From contig JAIPAH010000009.1 of assembly GCA_021740175.1 (NCBI GenBank), positions 1 to 43,503 of the forward strand: a stretch of DNA of 43,503 bases, read 5' to 3'. A model generated the notes under the pieces. The model saw nothing but the letters and a program-made list of their open reading frames with translations, did no database searches and was not told the DNA's origin. The stretch is from Bacteroidales bacterium (lineage in GTDB: Bacteria > Bacteroidota > Bacteroidia > Bacteroidales > JAIPAH01). The translations under genes were made by a program, and so were the position numbers. The stretch's first letter is position 1. Each line of letters starts with the position of its first letter. This document shows, in pieces, positions 1 to 7,749 of the stretch.

Positions 1-113
1 TTTTTCAGTGATTTGGTAGTTGCATCAATAAATGCATCCAATGCTTTTTTAGCATCTGCTTTTGTTAAGTCCGCTTTTGAAGCCATTGCTTCGATAAGTT
101 CTGCTTTGTTCAT
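1..113 (-). CDS. HU-family DNA-binding protein (N-terminal part)
   Basis: The gene runs off the left edge, so only the first 37 residues are visible, starting MNKAELIEAMASKADLTKAD. This is the classic start of an HU/IHF-type histone-like protein: the helical dimerisation segment that precedes the DNA-binding beta arms. HU bends and compacts DNA non-specifically in the nucleoid. The ATG at 111-113 is supported by a good Bacteroidota promoter about 50 nt upstream. It is a monocistronic-looking gene, with fmt ending about 170 bp upstream on the same strand. The family assignment is secure; which HU paralogue it is cannot be told from this fragment. Confidence 0.92.
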   Translation of the reverse strand, partial: MNKAELIEAMASKADLTKADAKKALDAFIDATTKSLK

Positions 114-163
114 AGTTCTTGAATTTTTAGTTAGAAATTAGGTTTATTTATAATCTCTTTTTG

Positions 164-193
164 CAAATATATATGTTAGAATCAAAAAAACAA
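164..193 (-). promoter_or_regulatory. Bacteroidota-type promoter of the HU gene
   Basis: On the minus strand a perfect TAnnTTTG -7 element (TATATTTG, 164-171) is preceded, after 19 nt, by TTG (191-193) in the -33 position. The predicted RNA start leaves a leader of roughly 45 nt before the ATG at 113. Motif match only. Confidence 0.6.
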
Positions 194-279
194 GTGTAAC
201 CCCTAATTTTCTGTTAAAATGTTGATAAATGTCTTATTTTGTTAATAACTCGGCCTAAAAAGACCAGTTTTTCGTCAAA

Positions 280-1251
280 TTATTGTGATTTTGGGTCTTT
301 CAGTTGCCAGTCCGAATCGATATTTACTCCCCTTAAAAACTCCTCTATACCCATTCTTTTTTTGCCATTCTGTTGCAAATCAAGTATTGAAATGAAACCA
401 TCCTTTACCGGTATCCATAAATACGTTTTGTTATCCGTGATAATTTTGTAAAAATCATATTCATGTTTTTTTAATATCATTTGAACTTCGTAAACTTTTA
501 TCTTTCTTGTAACTCCTTCATTATCAATAAACTCCGTAAAAGCCGCAGGATAAGGGCTCAAGCCACGGATAAAATTGTAAATATCTGAAACACTTTTTCT
601 CCAATCTATACGGCAATCATTTTTGTATATTTTAGGTGCCGTTTTGATAGTTTTATCGGCATCCATCAACTCATTTTGAGATTTTAATGTATAATTACCC
701 TTTTGAATTTTATCTATGGTTTCTACAGCTAAGTCAGCTGCTAATATCATAAGCCGATCATGGAGTTGTCCTGCTGTTTCCGACTCTCGGATAGGCGTCT
801 CTTTGAAAGAGATGACAGCACCTGTATCGATTTGTCTTGTGATAAAAAAGCTGGTCACCCCGGTTTTTTTCTCCCCGTTGATAATAGCATGATTTATGGG
901 GGCTGCACCGCGGTATTGCGGAAGTAGCGAAGCATGAATATTGAAAGTGCCTTTCGGGGGAAGGGCCCATACCTTTTCAGGCATCATCCTGAAAGCCACA
1001 ACAACTTGTAAATCGATAGCTCTTTCTTCTAATTCATGGATAAATTCGGGGGCTTTCAGATTTTTGGGCTGAAGCAAAGGAAGGTTGTGGGCCAGGGCGT
1101 ATTCCTTTACCGGTGGAGGTGTCATTTTTTTGCCTCTGCCCGCCGGCTTGTCGGGAGCCGTGATCACCGCAGCAATTTCATGGTTGGTGTTATGAATTCG
1201 TTTAAGCGTCTCTACTGCAAATTCAGGTGTCCCGTAAAACGCTATTCTCAT
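280..1251 (-). CDS. fmt: Methionyl-tRNA formyltransferase
   Basis: Fmt transfers a formyl group from 10-formyltetrahydrofolate to Met-tRNA(fMet) in the cytoplasm, making initiator tRNA for translation. From the ATG at 1251 the protein is 323 aa, close to the usual ~310-320. It begins MRIAFYGTPEFAVETLKRI, and the hallmark active-site stretch HASLLPQYRGAAPINHAII lies near residue 125-145 within the N-terminal Rossmann domain; the C-terminal OB-like tRNA-binding domain follows. A longer frame up to 1293 exists but starts with TTG and adds residues unlike the family, so the ATG is chosen. Upstream on the same strand lies the TPR gene, separated by a strong terminator, so fmt probably has its own promoter. 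Highly confident. Confidence 0.96.
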   Translation of the reverse strand: MRIAFYGTPEFAVETLKRIHNTNHEIAAVITAPDKPAGRGKKMTPPPVKEYALAHNLPLLQPKNLKAPEFIHELEERAIDLQVVVAFRMMPEKVWALPPKGTFNIHASLLPQYRGAAPINHAIINGEKKTGVTSFFITRQIDTGAVISFKETPIRESETAGQLHDRLMILAADLAVETIDKIQKGNYTLKSQNELMDADKTIKTAPKIYKNDCRIDWRKSVSDIYNFIRGLSPYPAAFTEFIDNEGVTRKIKVYEVQMILKKHEYDFYKIITDNKTYLWIPVKDGFISILDLQQNGKKRMGIEEFLRGVNIDSDWQLKDPKSQ

Positions 1252-1294
1252 TGGTATTGATTTTAATGCTAGTAGTGTGTTCCTTTCCTGCAAG

Positions 1295-1330
1295 ATAAAA
1301 AAAATACCCGGATTTCTAAAATCCGGGTAT
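1295..1330 (-). terminator. Rho-independent terminator of the TPR gene
   Basis: A perfect 10-bp stem ATACCCGGAT/ATCCGGGTAT (1304-1330) with a 7-nt loop is followed, on the minus strand, by a run of eight T. It lies just after the stop of the TPR gene at 1353 and before fmt. Confidence 0.85.
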
Positions 1331-1352
1331 TGAAATGTTATGAGTTACAATG

Positions 1353-2039
1353 TTAACCTTCTGTACGGGCGATGTATTTATCGATATTTTTATATTCTTC
1401 ACTTTCGGGGTATTCGTCCTTTATTTTTTTGTATACCTCACGGGCTTTGGAAGGTTTGTCCATGACTTCATAAGTCATGCCGGCTTTCATCAGAAAATGG
1501 GGCGAAGTGAAATTATTATCCTGCTCTTTGGCTGCCTCAAGGTAATAGTCTACGGCCTTGTCCATTTCTCCTAATTGCATGTAAGCGTCGCCGATTTTAC
1601 CTATTGCCCAGGGTTCTACAATAGTCTCATCCCCATCAAAATCTTCCAGGTGGGAGATAGCTTTGTTGTAATTGCCTTTTTTCAGGTAGCATACCCCGGC
1701 GTAATAATGAGCGAGATTACCATGTTTGGTCATTCCGTAATCATCAATAATTTGCAGAAAACCCGGGTACTGTCCGTCACCGTTTAGAGCTAAGTCTAGC
1801 GAATCTTGTTCAAAATATTTTTCAGCCTTAAACATCTGGCTTTTTGCTTCTTCTTGTTTCGGGGCCATGTAAAATTTATTAAACCCAAAGTATCCCAAAA
1901 CAGCGAGTATAATAACGGCTACAATAGTGGTGAGGAGTTTCTGATTATTTTCTATGAATTGTTCGGTATTACTCAGGGCCCCCTCAACGGCCTGCATTTG
2001 TTCTTCGGTGCGGTCTGACTTCTTCTTTTTCTTCGCCAT
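1353..2039 (-). CDS. TPR-repeat membrane-anchored protein
   Basis: 228 aa. The sequence shows a lysine-rich cytoplasmic N-terminus (MAKKKKKSDRTEEQ), one membrane segment at about residues 37-55 (LLTTIVAVIILAVLGYFGF) and then an envelope-facing region with about three TPR units (for example GNLAHYYAGVCYLKKGNYNKA and the region of KIGDAYMQLGEMDKAVDYYL). This layout resembles the YfgM-type ancillary TPR proteins that sit at the inner membrane. TPRs bind other proteins; the partner is not known. It stands alone, with its own promoter (2061-2068) and terminator (1295-1330). Widespread in Bacteroidota as an uncharacterised TPR protein. Confidence is high for the architecture, low for the role. Confidence 0.85.
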   Translation of the reverse strand: MAKKKKKSDRTEEQMQAVEGALSNTEQFIENNQKLLTTIVAVIILAVLGYFGFNKFYMAPKQEEAKSQMFKAEKYFEQDSLDLALNGDGQYPGFLQIIDDYGMTKHGNLAHYYAGVCYLKKGNYNKAISHLEDFDGDETIVEPWAIGKIGDAYMQLGEMDKAVDYYLEAAKEQDNNFTSPHFLMKAGMTYEVMDKPSKAREVYKKIKDEYPESEEYKNIDKYIARTEG

Positions 2040-2060
2040 ATTTTAATGAATTTAGTCGTG

Positions 2061-2068
2061 CAAAACTA
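2061..2068 (-). promoter_or_regulatory. -7 element (TAGTTTTG) for the TPR gene
   Basis: Exact TAnnTTTG on the minus strand, 22 nt before the ATG at 2039. No clear -33 TTG was identified. Confidence 0.5.
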
Positions 2069-2219
2069 AATCTTTTAAGGATATATTGAAAATTTAAGAA
2101 ATATTTTTTTTAAACTCGGGGGAATTAGTCCATTCATCAGTTATGAAGGCCCGGAAACTTGTATGGAATTTCCTTTTCAACTTACTTTTTTTGCATCTTT
2201 GTCGACCAATAAAGGGAAC

Positions 2220-2918
2220 ATGAAACAGTTATCCGAGTTAACCCGTGAAGAAAAACAACAGCTTTTCGAATACCTGGCCGGGTTTATTACATCTAATAAA
2301 TTAAACCAGTTCGAGAATGTACTCGAGTACCGCACGCGCTATGTGACTGCAGGGATAGAGAATATTTATCAACCGCAGAATGCCAGTGCCGTGCTCCGTA
2401 CCTGCGACCTTTTCGGCGTACAGGATGTTCATATCGTGGAAAACAACAACGAATACCGTGTTAACCCGCAAGTGGCGTTGGGAGCTTCCAAATGGCTGAA
2501 CATGTATTACTATAATGAAGGGGATTTTAACACACCTGCCTTGTATGATGCTTTGCGGAGCCAAAACTATCGTGTGGTAGCTACAACGCCGCATCGCCAT
2601 GATTATTCGCTTGATGAATTTCCCCTGGAACCGGGGCCGGTGGCCCTGATGTTCGGGACGGAGATGGAAGGTTTGTCGGACTGGGCCATAGAAAATGCCG
2701 ATGAATTCGTGCGTATCCCCATGTACGGCTTTACCGAAAGTTTTAACATTTCAGTATCCGCAGCATTGATAATTCGTGAGTTGACCGAGCGTGTCCGCCG
2801 GAGTGATATTCAATGGCAACTTCCGGAAGAAAAAAAAATGGATATACGCCTGGAATGGGCCAGAAGAGTCATTAAAAGAAGCGACCTCCTTGAACGGGAG
2901 TTTTTGAATCGATTGTAG
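2220..2918 (+). CDS. trmH: SPOUT tRNA (guanosine-2'-O)-methyltransferase, TrmH type
   Basis: 232 aa from the ATG at 2220. The SpoU/TrmH motifs are present: motif 1 NASAVLRTCDLFGVQDVHIV near residues 54-74, then ALMFGTEMEGLS and IPMYGFTESFNISVSAAL, the trefoil-knot SAM-binding part with the conserved Asn/Glu/Ser residues. TrmH-type enzymes methylate the 2'-OH of G18 in tRNA using S-adenosylmethionine. The frame can be extended to 2163, but the added residues are promoter-like sequence; a near-match -7 element CATCTTTG lies at 2194-2201, so the shorter form is preferred. bTHX follows 67 bp downstream on the same strand. The exact target tRNA or rRNA position is inferred from family resemblance. 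Confidence 0.9.
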   Translation: MKQLSELTREEKQQLFEYLAGFITSNKLNQFENVLEYRTRYVTAGIENIYQPQNASAVLRTCDLFGVQDVHIVENNNEYRVNPQVALGASKWLNMYYYNEGDFNTPALYDALRSQNYRVVATTPHRHDYSLDEFPLEPGPVALMFGTEMEGLSDWAIENADEFVRIPMYGFTESFNISVSAALIIRELTERVRRSDIQWQLPEEKKMDIRLEWARRVIKRSDLLEREFLNRL

Positions 2919-2951
2919 TTACAAAATCGTTTTAAAATTTTCTAATTTTTC

Positions 2952-2959
2952 TAATTTTG
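2952..2959 (+). promoter_or_regulatory. -7 element (TAATTTTG) for bTHX
   Basis: Exact TAnnTTTG match 27 nt before the bTHX ATG at 2986. This suggests the ribosomal-protein gene is transcribed separately from trmH. Confidence 0.5.
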
Positions 2960-2985
2960 TGTTTTCAATTTAAAATGAAAGTATT

Positions 2986-3270
2986 ATGGGAAAAGGAGAC
3001 CGAAAGAGCAAAAAAGCTAAACAAGTCATGGGGACATACGGTAAGCGGCGTCCCCGATTGAGGAAAAGCGACCGCATACCCAAGTATTTGAGAAACAAAC
3101 GTGACAATAAGGAGGCCGCAGGAGCCCCCAAGAGCTCTACCAAAAAGTCAACTCAGACCTCTTCGGCTAAGAGCCAAAAAGGGGGTCAGACGGCAGCTAA
3201 GTCAGCGAGTACCTCTAAACAGGATAACACACAATCACAAGAGAAAAAAGAAGACAAACAGGAGGAATAA
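2986..3270 (+). CDS. 30S ribosomal protein bTHX, with a long C-terminal tail
   Basis: 94 aa. The first ~30 residues (MGKGDRKSKKAKQVMGTYGK) match the small basic ribosomal protein bTHX, which in Thermus sits in a pocket of the 16S rRNA in the 30S head. In Bacteroidota the protein is usually about 40-60 aa and ends soon after the RPR motif. Here it continues for ~60 residues of a low-complexity Lys/Ser/Thr/Gln/Ala tail ending in an acidic KKEDKQEE. Its own -7 element lies at 2952 and a strong terminator follows at 3284. The assignment rests on the N-terminal motif; the tail has no recognised function. Confidence 0.85.
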   Translation: MGKGDRKSKKAKQVMGTYGKRRPRLRKSDRIPKYLRNKRDNKEAAGAPKSSTKKSTQTSSAKSQKGGQTAAKSASTSKQDNTQSQEKKEDKQEE

Positions 3271-3283
3271 AATAAAGCGGAAT

Positions 3284-3334
3284 GGGAACAGGGTTTGCCT
3301 TTTTTGTGTCTAACCGGCTGTTCCCGTTTTTTTT
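3284..3334 (+). terminator. Rho-independent terminator after bTHX
   Basis: GGGAACAG (3284-3291) pairs with CTGTTCCC (3318-3325) and is followed by G and eight T. The loop region contains the stop codon of convergent murD2 (3310-3312), so the two converging genes share this structure. There is no T run on the minus side. Confidence 0.75.
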
Positions 3335-4668
3335 ATCCATTTTTTGAAGATTTTTCCCCGCTCTTCAAAATTTTTATACCTGTCATAACTGGAAGCAGCG
3401 GGTGACAACAGACAGGTTTTGCCAATACCGGTGCACCCAAAAGCCGCTTCAACAATGGATTTCATATCATCTTCCCGGATGATATTTTGTGGTGCTTCTC
3501 CCCGGTATTCCCGGTAAATACGATTCCCGGCCGGGCCGGTTAGGATGAGATTTTGCACCCGGCTCTGTTTAAGAAAATCATAAAGGATACTGTAATTGAT
3601 TTGTCGGTCGTAGCCACCAACTATGAGTGTTTGCGTATCGGGTAAGGTTTTTAATGCTTCGATAGTGGTTTGGGGAATCGTTGAAATGGAATCGTTGTAA
3701 AACCGGATACCGCTGAATACCCCCACTTCTTCCAGGCGGTGCTCCAGCCCTTGAAAGGAGTCAAGGCCTTTCTGAATACTTTCGGAAGAAATCCCGTTAA
3801 TCCGGCAGGCAATGATAGCCGCCATGCTGTTCAACACGTTATGCTGCCCCGGCAAGCCGCTGGAAGGTAACGGGTAGGTCTCTTTTTTTGAGGGACCCCG
3901 GAAAATGATTTTCTCTTGTTCCAGCCATGCCGCCCTTTTCTGTGAGCGCTCAAAAGCAAAGAGCCATTTTTTGCCCGGATAATTTTGCCGTGGATCAAGG
4001 TCTCCGTTCATCATTGCTTCGTCGTTCAGAATTGCATGGTGATCGGGAGTTTGATTTTTTAAGATGTTAAGCTTATTGTGGTAGTAGGCGCTCTTATCGG
4101 CAAAACGGTCAAGGTGTTCCTCAAACAAGTTTAAAATGATGGCTGTGGATGGCGAGGCTTTCGCATTCTCCAGCTGATGGGCTGAGATTTCGTTAACGAT
4201 GAGCGTGTCATTATCAATTTTTTCTATTTTTTCCACGGGCGGCGTTCCAATATTTCCAACCATAATGGTATTGGAGGTTTCTTTTTGAATAATGTGGTAA
4301 ATCAGGCTTGTTGTGGTACTTTTTCCTTTTGTGCCGGTAACACCGATGATTTGATCGCCGAAAGCCTGTAGAAATAGGTCGGACTGTGAAGTGACCCTGT
4401 TGTTTAGCCTTTCGGGTAAGGTAATCCCCGGCGATTTGATGATCAGGTCATACTTGTCAAGCTGGCGTTTATGGCTGCTGCCCGTCAGCCACTCGACATT
4501 TTTTAGGTGGCGGAATTGGCCGGGCAGTTGGTCATCGCTGTCAGCAATGCATAGCGGTTTATCCGGGAACAGCGTTCGCAGGTAATGAAACATAGAACGC
4601 CCCTCCTTGCCGAATCCCAGGATGACAAGCTTTTTGTTTCTCAGGTTTTCAATGATCTCTTTGTTCAT
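3310..4668 (-). CDS. murD2: UDP-MurNAc-L-Ala--L-Glu ligase, MurD2-type
   Basis: 452 aa Mur ligase. The N-terminal Rossmann-like substrate domain begins KKLVILGFGKEGRSMFHYL, the P-loop GVTGTKGKSTTT is at residues 109-120, and the C-terminal domain carries the VGGYDRQINYS stretch typical of MurD. Ordinary MurD adds D-Glu to UDP-MurNAc-L-Ala in the cytoplasm. The gene overlaps the downstream end of a murL homologue by 20 nt, as in Xanthomonas, where MurD2 adds L-Glu and MurL then inverts it. I therefore call it MurD2 from context; sequence alone cannot tell D-Glu from L-Glu specificity here. It is transcribed with murL from the promoter near 6085. Confidence 0.8.
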   Translation of the reverse strand: MNKEIIENLRNKKLVILGFGKEGRSMFHYLRTLFPDKPLCIADSDDQLPGQFRHLKNVEWLTGSSHKRQLDKYDLIIKSPGITLPERLNNRVTSQSDLFLQAFGDQIIGVTGTKGKSTTTSLIYHIIQKETSNTIMVGNIGTPPVEKIEKIDNDTLIVNEISAHQLENAKASPSTAIILNLFEEHLDRFADKSAYYHNKLNILKNQTPDHHAILNDEAMMNGDLDPRQNYPGKKWLFAFERSQKRAAWLEQEKIIFRGPSKKETYPLPSSGLPGQHNVLNSMAAIIACRINGISSESIQKGLDSFQGLEHRLEEVGVFSGIRFYNDSISTIPQTTIEALKTLPDTQTLIVGGYDRQINYSILYDFLKQSRVQNLILTGPAGNRIYREYRGEAPQNIIREDDMKSIVEAAFGCTGIGKTCLLSPAASSYDRYKNFEERGKIFKKWIKKTGTAG

Positions 4669-6040
4669 CCAGCGCTTCTTTAATAATTTTTAGGAACTGG
4701 TCTTCCAGGAAATGCCGGTCATCCCAGCCGTTTAACACTTTCTCAAAGGAATCGGTTTCAGGCCGCTTATGTTTTTCAAAATGTTGTAAAAGTGCGGGAT
4801 AGGGCTTTTGCCAGGTTTGTGCAGCCATACCCAGGGCAGTATTTACTTCATCAATGGTTCCTACGCACTCAAAAGGTTTTTCATCGGCAATACCCGTTAG
4901 CTGATCGAAAAGCGGTGTAAGCGAATCATCATTCAACATGTCCTTACCGAATATTTTTTCCTGCGCCTCCCTGTTGACAAAAGGGGAGATGATAATGGCC
5001 GTAAAAAGGCATTTAGCGCATTCCCCGCACCACACGTTATCATGGCTGCCCCTGTTGCAGCTTTTAAAAGTAGGGAAATGGTTATTGAGCTGCGAAAAAA
5101 GTGAGGCAATTTGGAGCTCATTCAGCGGCCGCAAAAAACTGAAATAATTGAATTGATCCGAGATGTATTCCTGGTAATACGTCCTGAAATCTTTTTCAAA
5201 TTCGTAAGTTTTTGAATATTGATGATTGATATTTGTTCCCGGGAGAGTGGCCTCATTGGCACTCGACTCGTTCGAAAGGGCGATGTGTTTGCTGCTTGTC
5301 AGGCCGGCAAATAGAAGCGTGGTGAAAGCCACTACCGCCGAAAAGGGCGTGTGCCCGTTAAGGAAACCCCGTTCATTAAGCTCCAATAGGTGCGGATCGA
5401 TCGTTCGTTCGGCCCTTACCAGCGTGTTTCTATCCAGGCCGGCGCTGTCAAGGGTCTCCAAAATTGCCGGCCGGGGATTGATGGCGAAAGGCTTGATATG
5501 AAAATTTTTTGATTTCAGCAATTCAAGCGTAACGGCGGAATCTTTGCCGCCACCAATCGGGACAAGCAAAGCATTATCATCCAATTCGGTATGAACGAAA
5601 GGAGCGGATTCCCGTGCCAGGCTATTTAGAGTCATGAACCCGTCTTGAGTAGTTGTTATCCCGTTTTGATGGAAGAACTCTCCCAGGCCGTGGTAATAGA
5701 GTTTTTTCCACCAATCCATTTGTTGATTTGAAAGATGATAGGGCTTGATATAAACCTCGGGAGAGCCCGTGACTTTCCAGTAGCTTATCAATTCCACCAT
5801 CCCGATATGAAAGGCCAGATTGTTCCATGCATCCTCCGGGAGGTTGCCTATCGCTTGTTTGGGGATCATAAACGTAGGATAAAAATGCTCTTTATCGCTG
5901 ATGTTGAAATGAAAACGGAGGGTATGCTGGTATTTTTCTTCCGTGATCGTAAACGACTCATACGTAAAAGCGGGATATGTTTCCCTGAGCTGTTCAAATT
6001 TTTGCTGGTTGTGTTGCATGGTCATAACGGATTCCGCCAT
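4649..6040 (-). CDS. murL: UDP-MurNAc-L-Ala-L-Glu epimerase, MurL-type
   Basis: 463 aa from the ATG at 6040 (a TTG at 6055 would add five residues). A PP-loop-like ATP-binding motif LLVPIGGGKDSAVTLELL lies at about residues 158-175, followed by NPRPAILETL and SNESSANEATLPGTNINHQYS. A cysteine cluster WCGECAKCLF lies near residue 340. This combination matches MurL, which uses ATP to epimerise the terminal L-Glu of UDP-MurNAc-L-Ala-L-Glu to D-Glu and so replaces the MurI glutamate racemase route. The immediate overlap with a MurD-like ligase is the strongest support. A nearly exact Bacteroidota -7 element sits at 6085-6092. The alternative is an uncharacterised PP-loop protein, which I think much less likely. 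Confidence 0.8.
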   Translation of the reverse strand: MAESVMTMQHNQQKFEQLRETYPAFTYESFTITEEKYQHTLRFHFNISDKEHFYPTFMIPKQAIGNLPEDAWNNLAFHIGMVELISYWKVTGSPEVYIKPYHLSNQQMDWWKKLYYHGLGEFFHQNGITTTQDGFMTLNSLARESAPFVHTELDDNALLVPIGGGKDSAVTLELLKSKNFHIKPFAINPRPAILETLDSAGLDRNTLVRAERTIDPHLLELNERGFLNGHTPFSAVVAFTTLLFAGLTSSKHIALSNESSANEATLPGTNINHQYSKTYEFEKDFRTYYQEYISDQFNYFSFLRPLNELQIASLFSQLNNHFPTFKSCNRGSHDNVWCGECAKCLFTAIIISPFVNREAQEKIFGKDMLNDDSLTPLFDQLTGIADEKPFECVGTIDEVNTALGMAAQTWQKPYPALLQHFEKHKRPETDSFEKVLNGWDDRHFLEDQFLKIIKEALDEQRDH

Positions 6041-6084
6041 TGCAAAATAAAACAATTTGTTTTAAAATTGAATCATAGTTTATT

Positions 6085-6092
6085 CAAACTTA
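6085..6092 (-). promoter_or_regulatory. -7 element (TAAGTTTG) of murL-murD2
   Basis: Exact TAnnTTTG on the minus strand, 44 nt before the murL ATG. It is back-to-back with the yqgE promoter, so the 134-bp divergent spacer carries two outward promoters. Confidence 0.55.
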
Positions 6093-6146
6093 TTTTAAAA
6101 AGTGAATTTAAAGAGAATGAGAATAATAACGATTTTTAAATATTGT

Positions 6147-6154
6147 TACATTTG
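6147..6154 (+). promoter_or_regulatory. -7 element (TACATTTG) of yqgE
   Basis: Exact TAnnTTTG 20 nt before the ATG at 6175. Confidence 0.6.
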
Positions 6155-6174
6155 TAGAAAAGGATTAGTTTTTT

Positions 6175-6738
6175 ATGAGTTTAGGAAAACTGGAACCAAC
6201 ATCAGGTCGCATTTTGATATCCGAGCCGTTTTTGCAGGATTTTTATTTCAGGCGTGCAGTGGTTTTGCTGGCTGAACACAATCAGGACGGTTCATTCGGA
6301 CTGATTCTCAACAAGCCCATTGAAAGCCGGCTGAGTGATGTTATGAATGAGTTTACTGACTTTAATCCCTCCCTTTATCTTGGCGGGCCGGTACAAACGG
6401 ATGCTTTGTTTTTTATACATCGCCTGGGCGATAAGATTGAGGATAGTTTGCTCATCACGGAAAATATACGCTGGGGAGGGAATATCGAGCAGGTCAAGGA
6501 AATGATTCATGCCAACCAGATTACGGAAAATGATATCCGCTTTTTCGTGGGATACTCGGGATGGAGTCCTAATCAGCTTGACCGGGAGATGGAGCAAAAG
6601 GCTTGGCTGGTGTCCGATAAAAAAATTGAAACCCTCATGAATGCGGAACCGGAACAAATGTGGGAGCGTGCCCTGGAAAATATGGGTTCGGTTTACAAGC
6701 AATGGGTGAATTTCCCGGCTGACCCTACGTGGAATTAA
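6175..6738 (+). CDS. YqgE/AlgH family protein
   Basis: 187 aa, the normal length for the family. It begins with the conserved GRILISEPFLQDFYFRRAVV, then SFGLILNKPIE, the LYLGGPVQTDALFFIH block and the RFFVGYSGWSPNQLDREM block, which together define YqgE/AlgH (DUF179). The cellular role is not established; AlgH was named from Pseudomonas alginate regulation, and structures show no obvious active site. The gene has its own promoter at 6147 and is divergent from murL. A strong terminator lies 150 bp downstream, after a short tandem repeat. Family assignment is secure, function unknown. Confidence 0.93.
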   Translation: MSLGKLEPTSGRILISEPFLQDFYFRRAVVLLAEHNQDGSFGLILNKPIESRLSDVMNEFTDFNPSLYLGGPVQTDALFFIHRLGDKIEDSLLITENIRWGGNIEQVKEMIHANQITENDIRFFVGYSGWSPNQLDREMEQKAWLVSDKKIETLMNAEPEQMWERALENMGSVYKQWVNFPADPTWN

Positions 6739-6780
6739 GAGTGAGATGATATGGCTTCTTTGCATCCCTGAGGTGTGAGG

Positions 6781-6858
6781 TTGAATGGTTGAATGGTTGT
6801 ATGATTGAATGACTGAGTGGATGAATGATTGAATGATTGAATGATTGATTGAATGATT
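6781..6858. repeat. 8-bp tandem repeat (TTGAATGA family)
   Basis: About nine imperfect copies of an 8-mer with consensus TTGAATGA (variants TTGAATGG, TTGTATGA, CTGAGTGG) run between the yqgE stop and its terminator. Copy number probably varies by slippage. Confidence 0.85.
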
Positions 6859-6888
6859 TTTGGTTTGGACTGAAGTTTAAAAAGAGGC

Positions 6889-6923
6889 CTGCCATTTCTC
6901 GCCAGAGAGATGGCAGTTTTTTT
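6889..6923 (+). terminator. Rho-independent terminator downstream of yqgE
   Basis: CTGCCAT (6889-6895) pairs with ATGGCAG (6910-6916), with an inner CTC/GAG pairing, followed by seven T. It marks the end of the conserved chromosome segment before the accessory block. Confidence 0.85.
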
Positions 6924-6937
6924 GAAAGGATTGATAA

Positions 6938-7033
6938 ACAGGCGCTAAGCCGAGTATGACGATAAAAAAAGCCTGATGGCTGAAAATGTATTTTTGGTTG
7001 GCAAAGTATTGGTATAATCGGCTAAGCGCCTGT
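6938..7033. repeat. Long imperfect palindrome at the edge of the accessory block
   Basis: A 16-nt arm ACAGGCGCTAAGCCGA (6938-6953) pairs with TCGGCTAAGCGCCTGT (7018-7033) with one mismatch and a 64-nt loop. Length and arm position are attC-like, but the AAC/GTT spacing seen in the other junctions is not matched. It may be the left boundary of the cassette block or an ordinary Bacteroidota intergenic palindrome. Confidence 0.6.
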
Positions 7034-7080
7034 AAACTGTACGCTTCGATATTTCGACTTCGGCAGTTTCTCCTTTCGTC

Positions 7081-7458
7081 TTATGCTGAAAGCTCTTCTT
7101 CCAAAAAAACTGATTGCATCTCACAGCCTTGCCTTTTTTTAACGTTTGATGCCGCCAGTACATTTTTCTGTCTGTTCGTTAATAAATTAAACAATGGCTC
7201 GTTGATGTAATAATTCCCTGTCTCAAGTTTTTTCTTAGTCAATAATCCGCCATCAGCCAACTTATTCAAATAATTAGCTGCCGTAATCCGTGAAACATTC
7301 AAATCATTAACTACAAATTCAATTTTCGTGTAGGGATGTTTGAATAAATTATTCAATAAATCCTGACTATAGAATTTATAATTCTCGCGTATTTTATGCT
7401 TATAACTCATCATAAGCTCACTAATCTTTAGAATCAGGTCTATTGTTTCTCTCGATGT
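7081..7458 (-). pseudogene. Fic family protein, C-terminal remnant
   Basis: The stretch SRETIDLILKISELMMSYK, followed by HKIRENYKFYSQDLLNNLF, then HPYTKIEFVVNDLNVSRITA and the winged-helix end, is the C-terminal part of a Fic/DOC-family AMP-transferase. Only this wing-helix region remains. An in-frame TAA at 7459-7461 precedes the homologous stretch, and the catalytic HPFxDGNGR motif is absent from the window. The ATG at 7413 gives an open frame of 110 codons, but it lies inside the domain. Fic proteins modify targets by AMPylation and often act in toxin-antitoxin pairs; this copy cannot. It lies next to two other damaged toxin loci. Confidence 0.75.
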
Positions 7459-7556
7459 TTATTGATTTGCACCATCCCCAAATATTATATCACTGTCTTT
7501 TCTTAATTGCGCTACCCTCAGCATGCACTATGAGTCGCTGTTAAGTGCTGCCTGTT

Positions 7557-7749
7557 TTATTCATCTAATAATCCTTCAACTTCGGTTTTTAGTTTTGGCA
7601 AATGATTTATCACGATACTCCAACGCCCGCTTTGTCCTAATATCCTTCTGATATTCAGCGAAAATTATTGGTCTGTCCGTATAATAGCTTTCAATTTCCG
7701 TTATTGATTGAAGAATATCGAAAAGCCAGGTTTTGATTTCAGGATTCAT
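7557..7749 (-). pseudogene. hepT: HepT toxin with internal deletion and frameshift
   Basis: The N-terminus MNPEIKTWLFDILQSITEIE and the next twenty residues up to YQKDIRTKRA match HepT (DUF86) RNase toxins. The expected middle of the protein, which holds the RX4HXY catalytic motif, is missing. In another frame the sequence WSIVINHLPKLKTEVEGLLD, a typical HepT C-terminus, runs to a TAA at 7557-7559. So roughly 60 codons and the frame were lost. Without the shift the first frame ends at 7576 after 57 residues. The start overlaps mntA by 11 nt as in intact HepT/MntA modules. The toxin must be inactive, while its antitoxin mntA is kept. Confidence 0.75.

Noticed and set aside
6781-6858. Origin-like iterons
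   Set aside because: The 8-bp repeat is imperfect, has no DnaA-box-like sequence, and lies simply between a gene and its terminator.
6945-7163. 72-codon minus-strand open frame next to the Fic remnant
   Set aside because: Runs through the palindrome at 6938-7033 and overlaps the Fic remnant in a different frame; composition is not protein-like.
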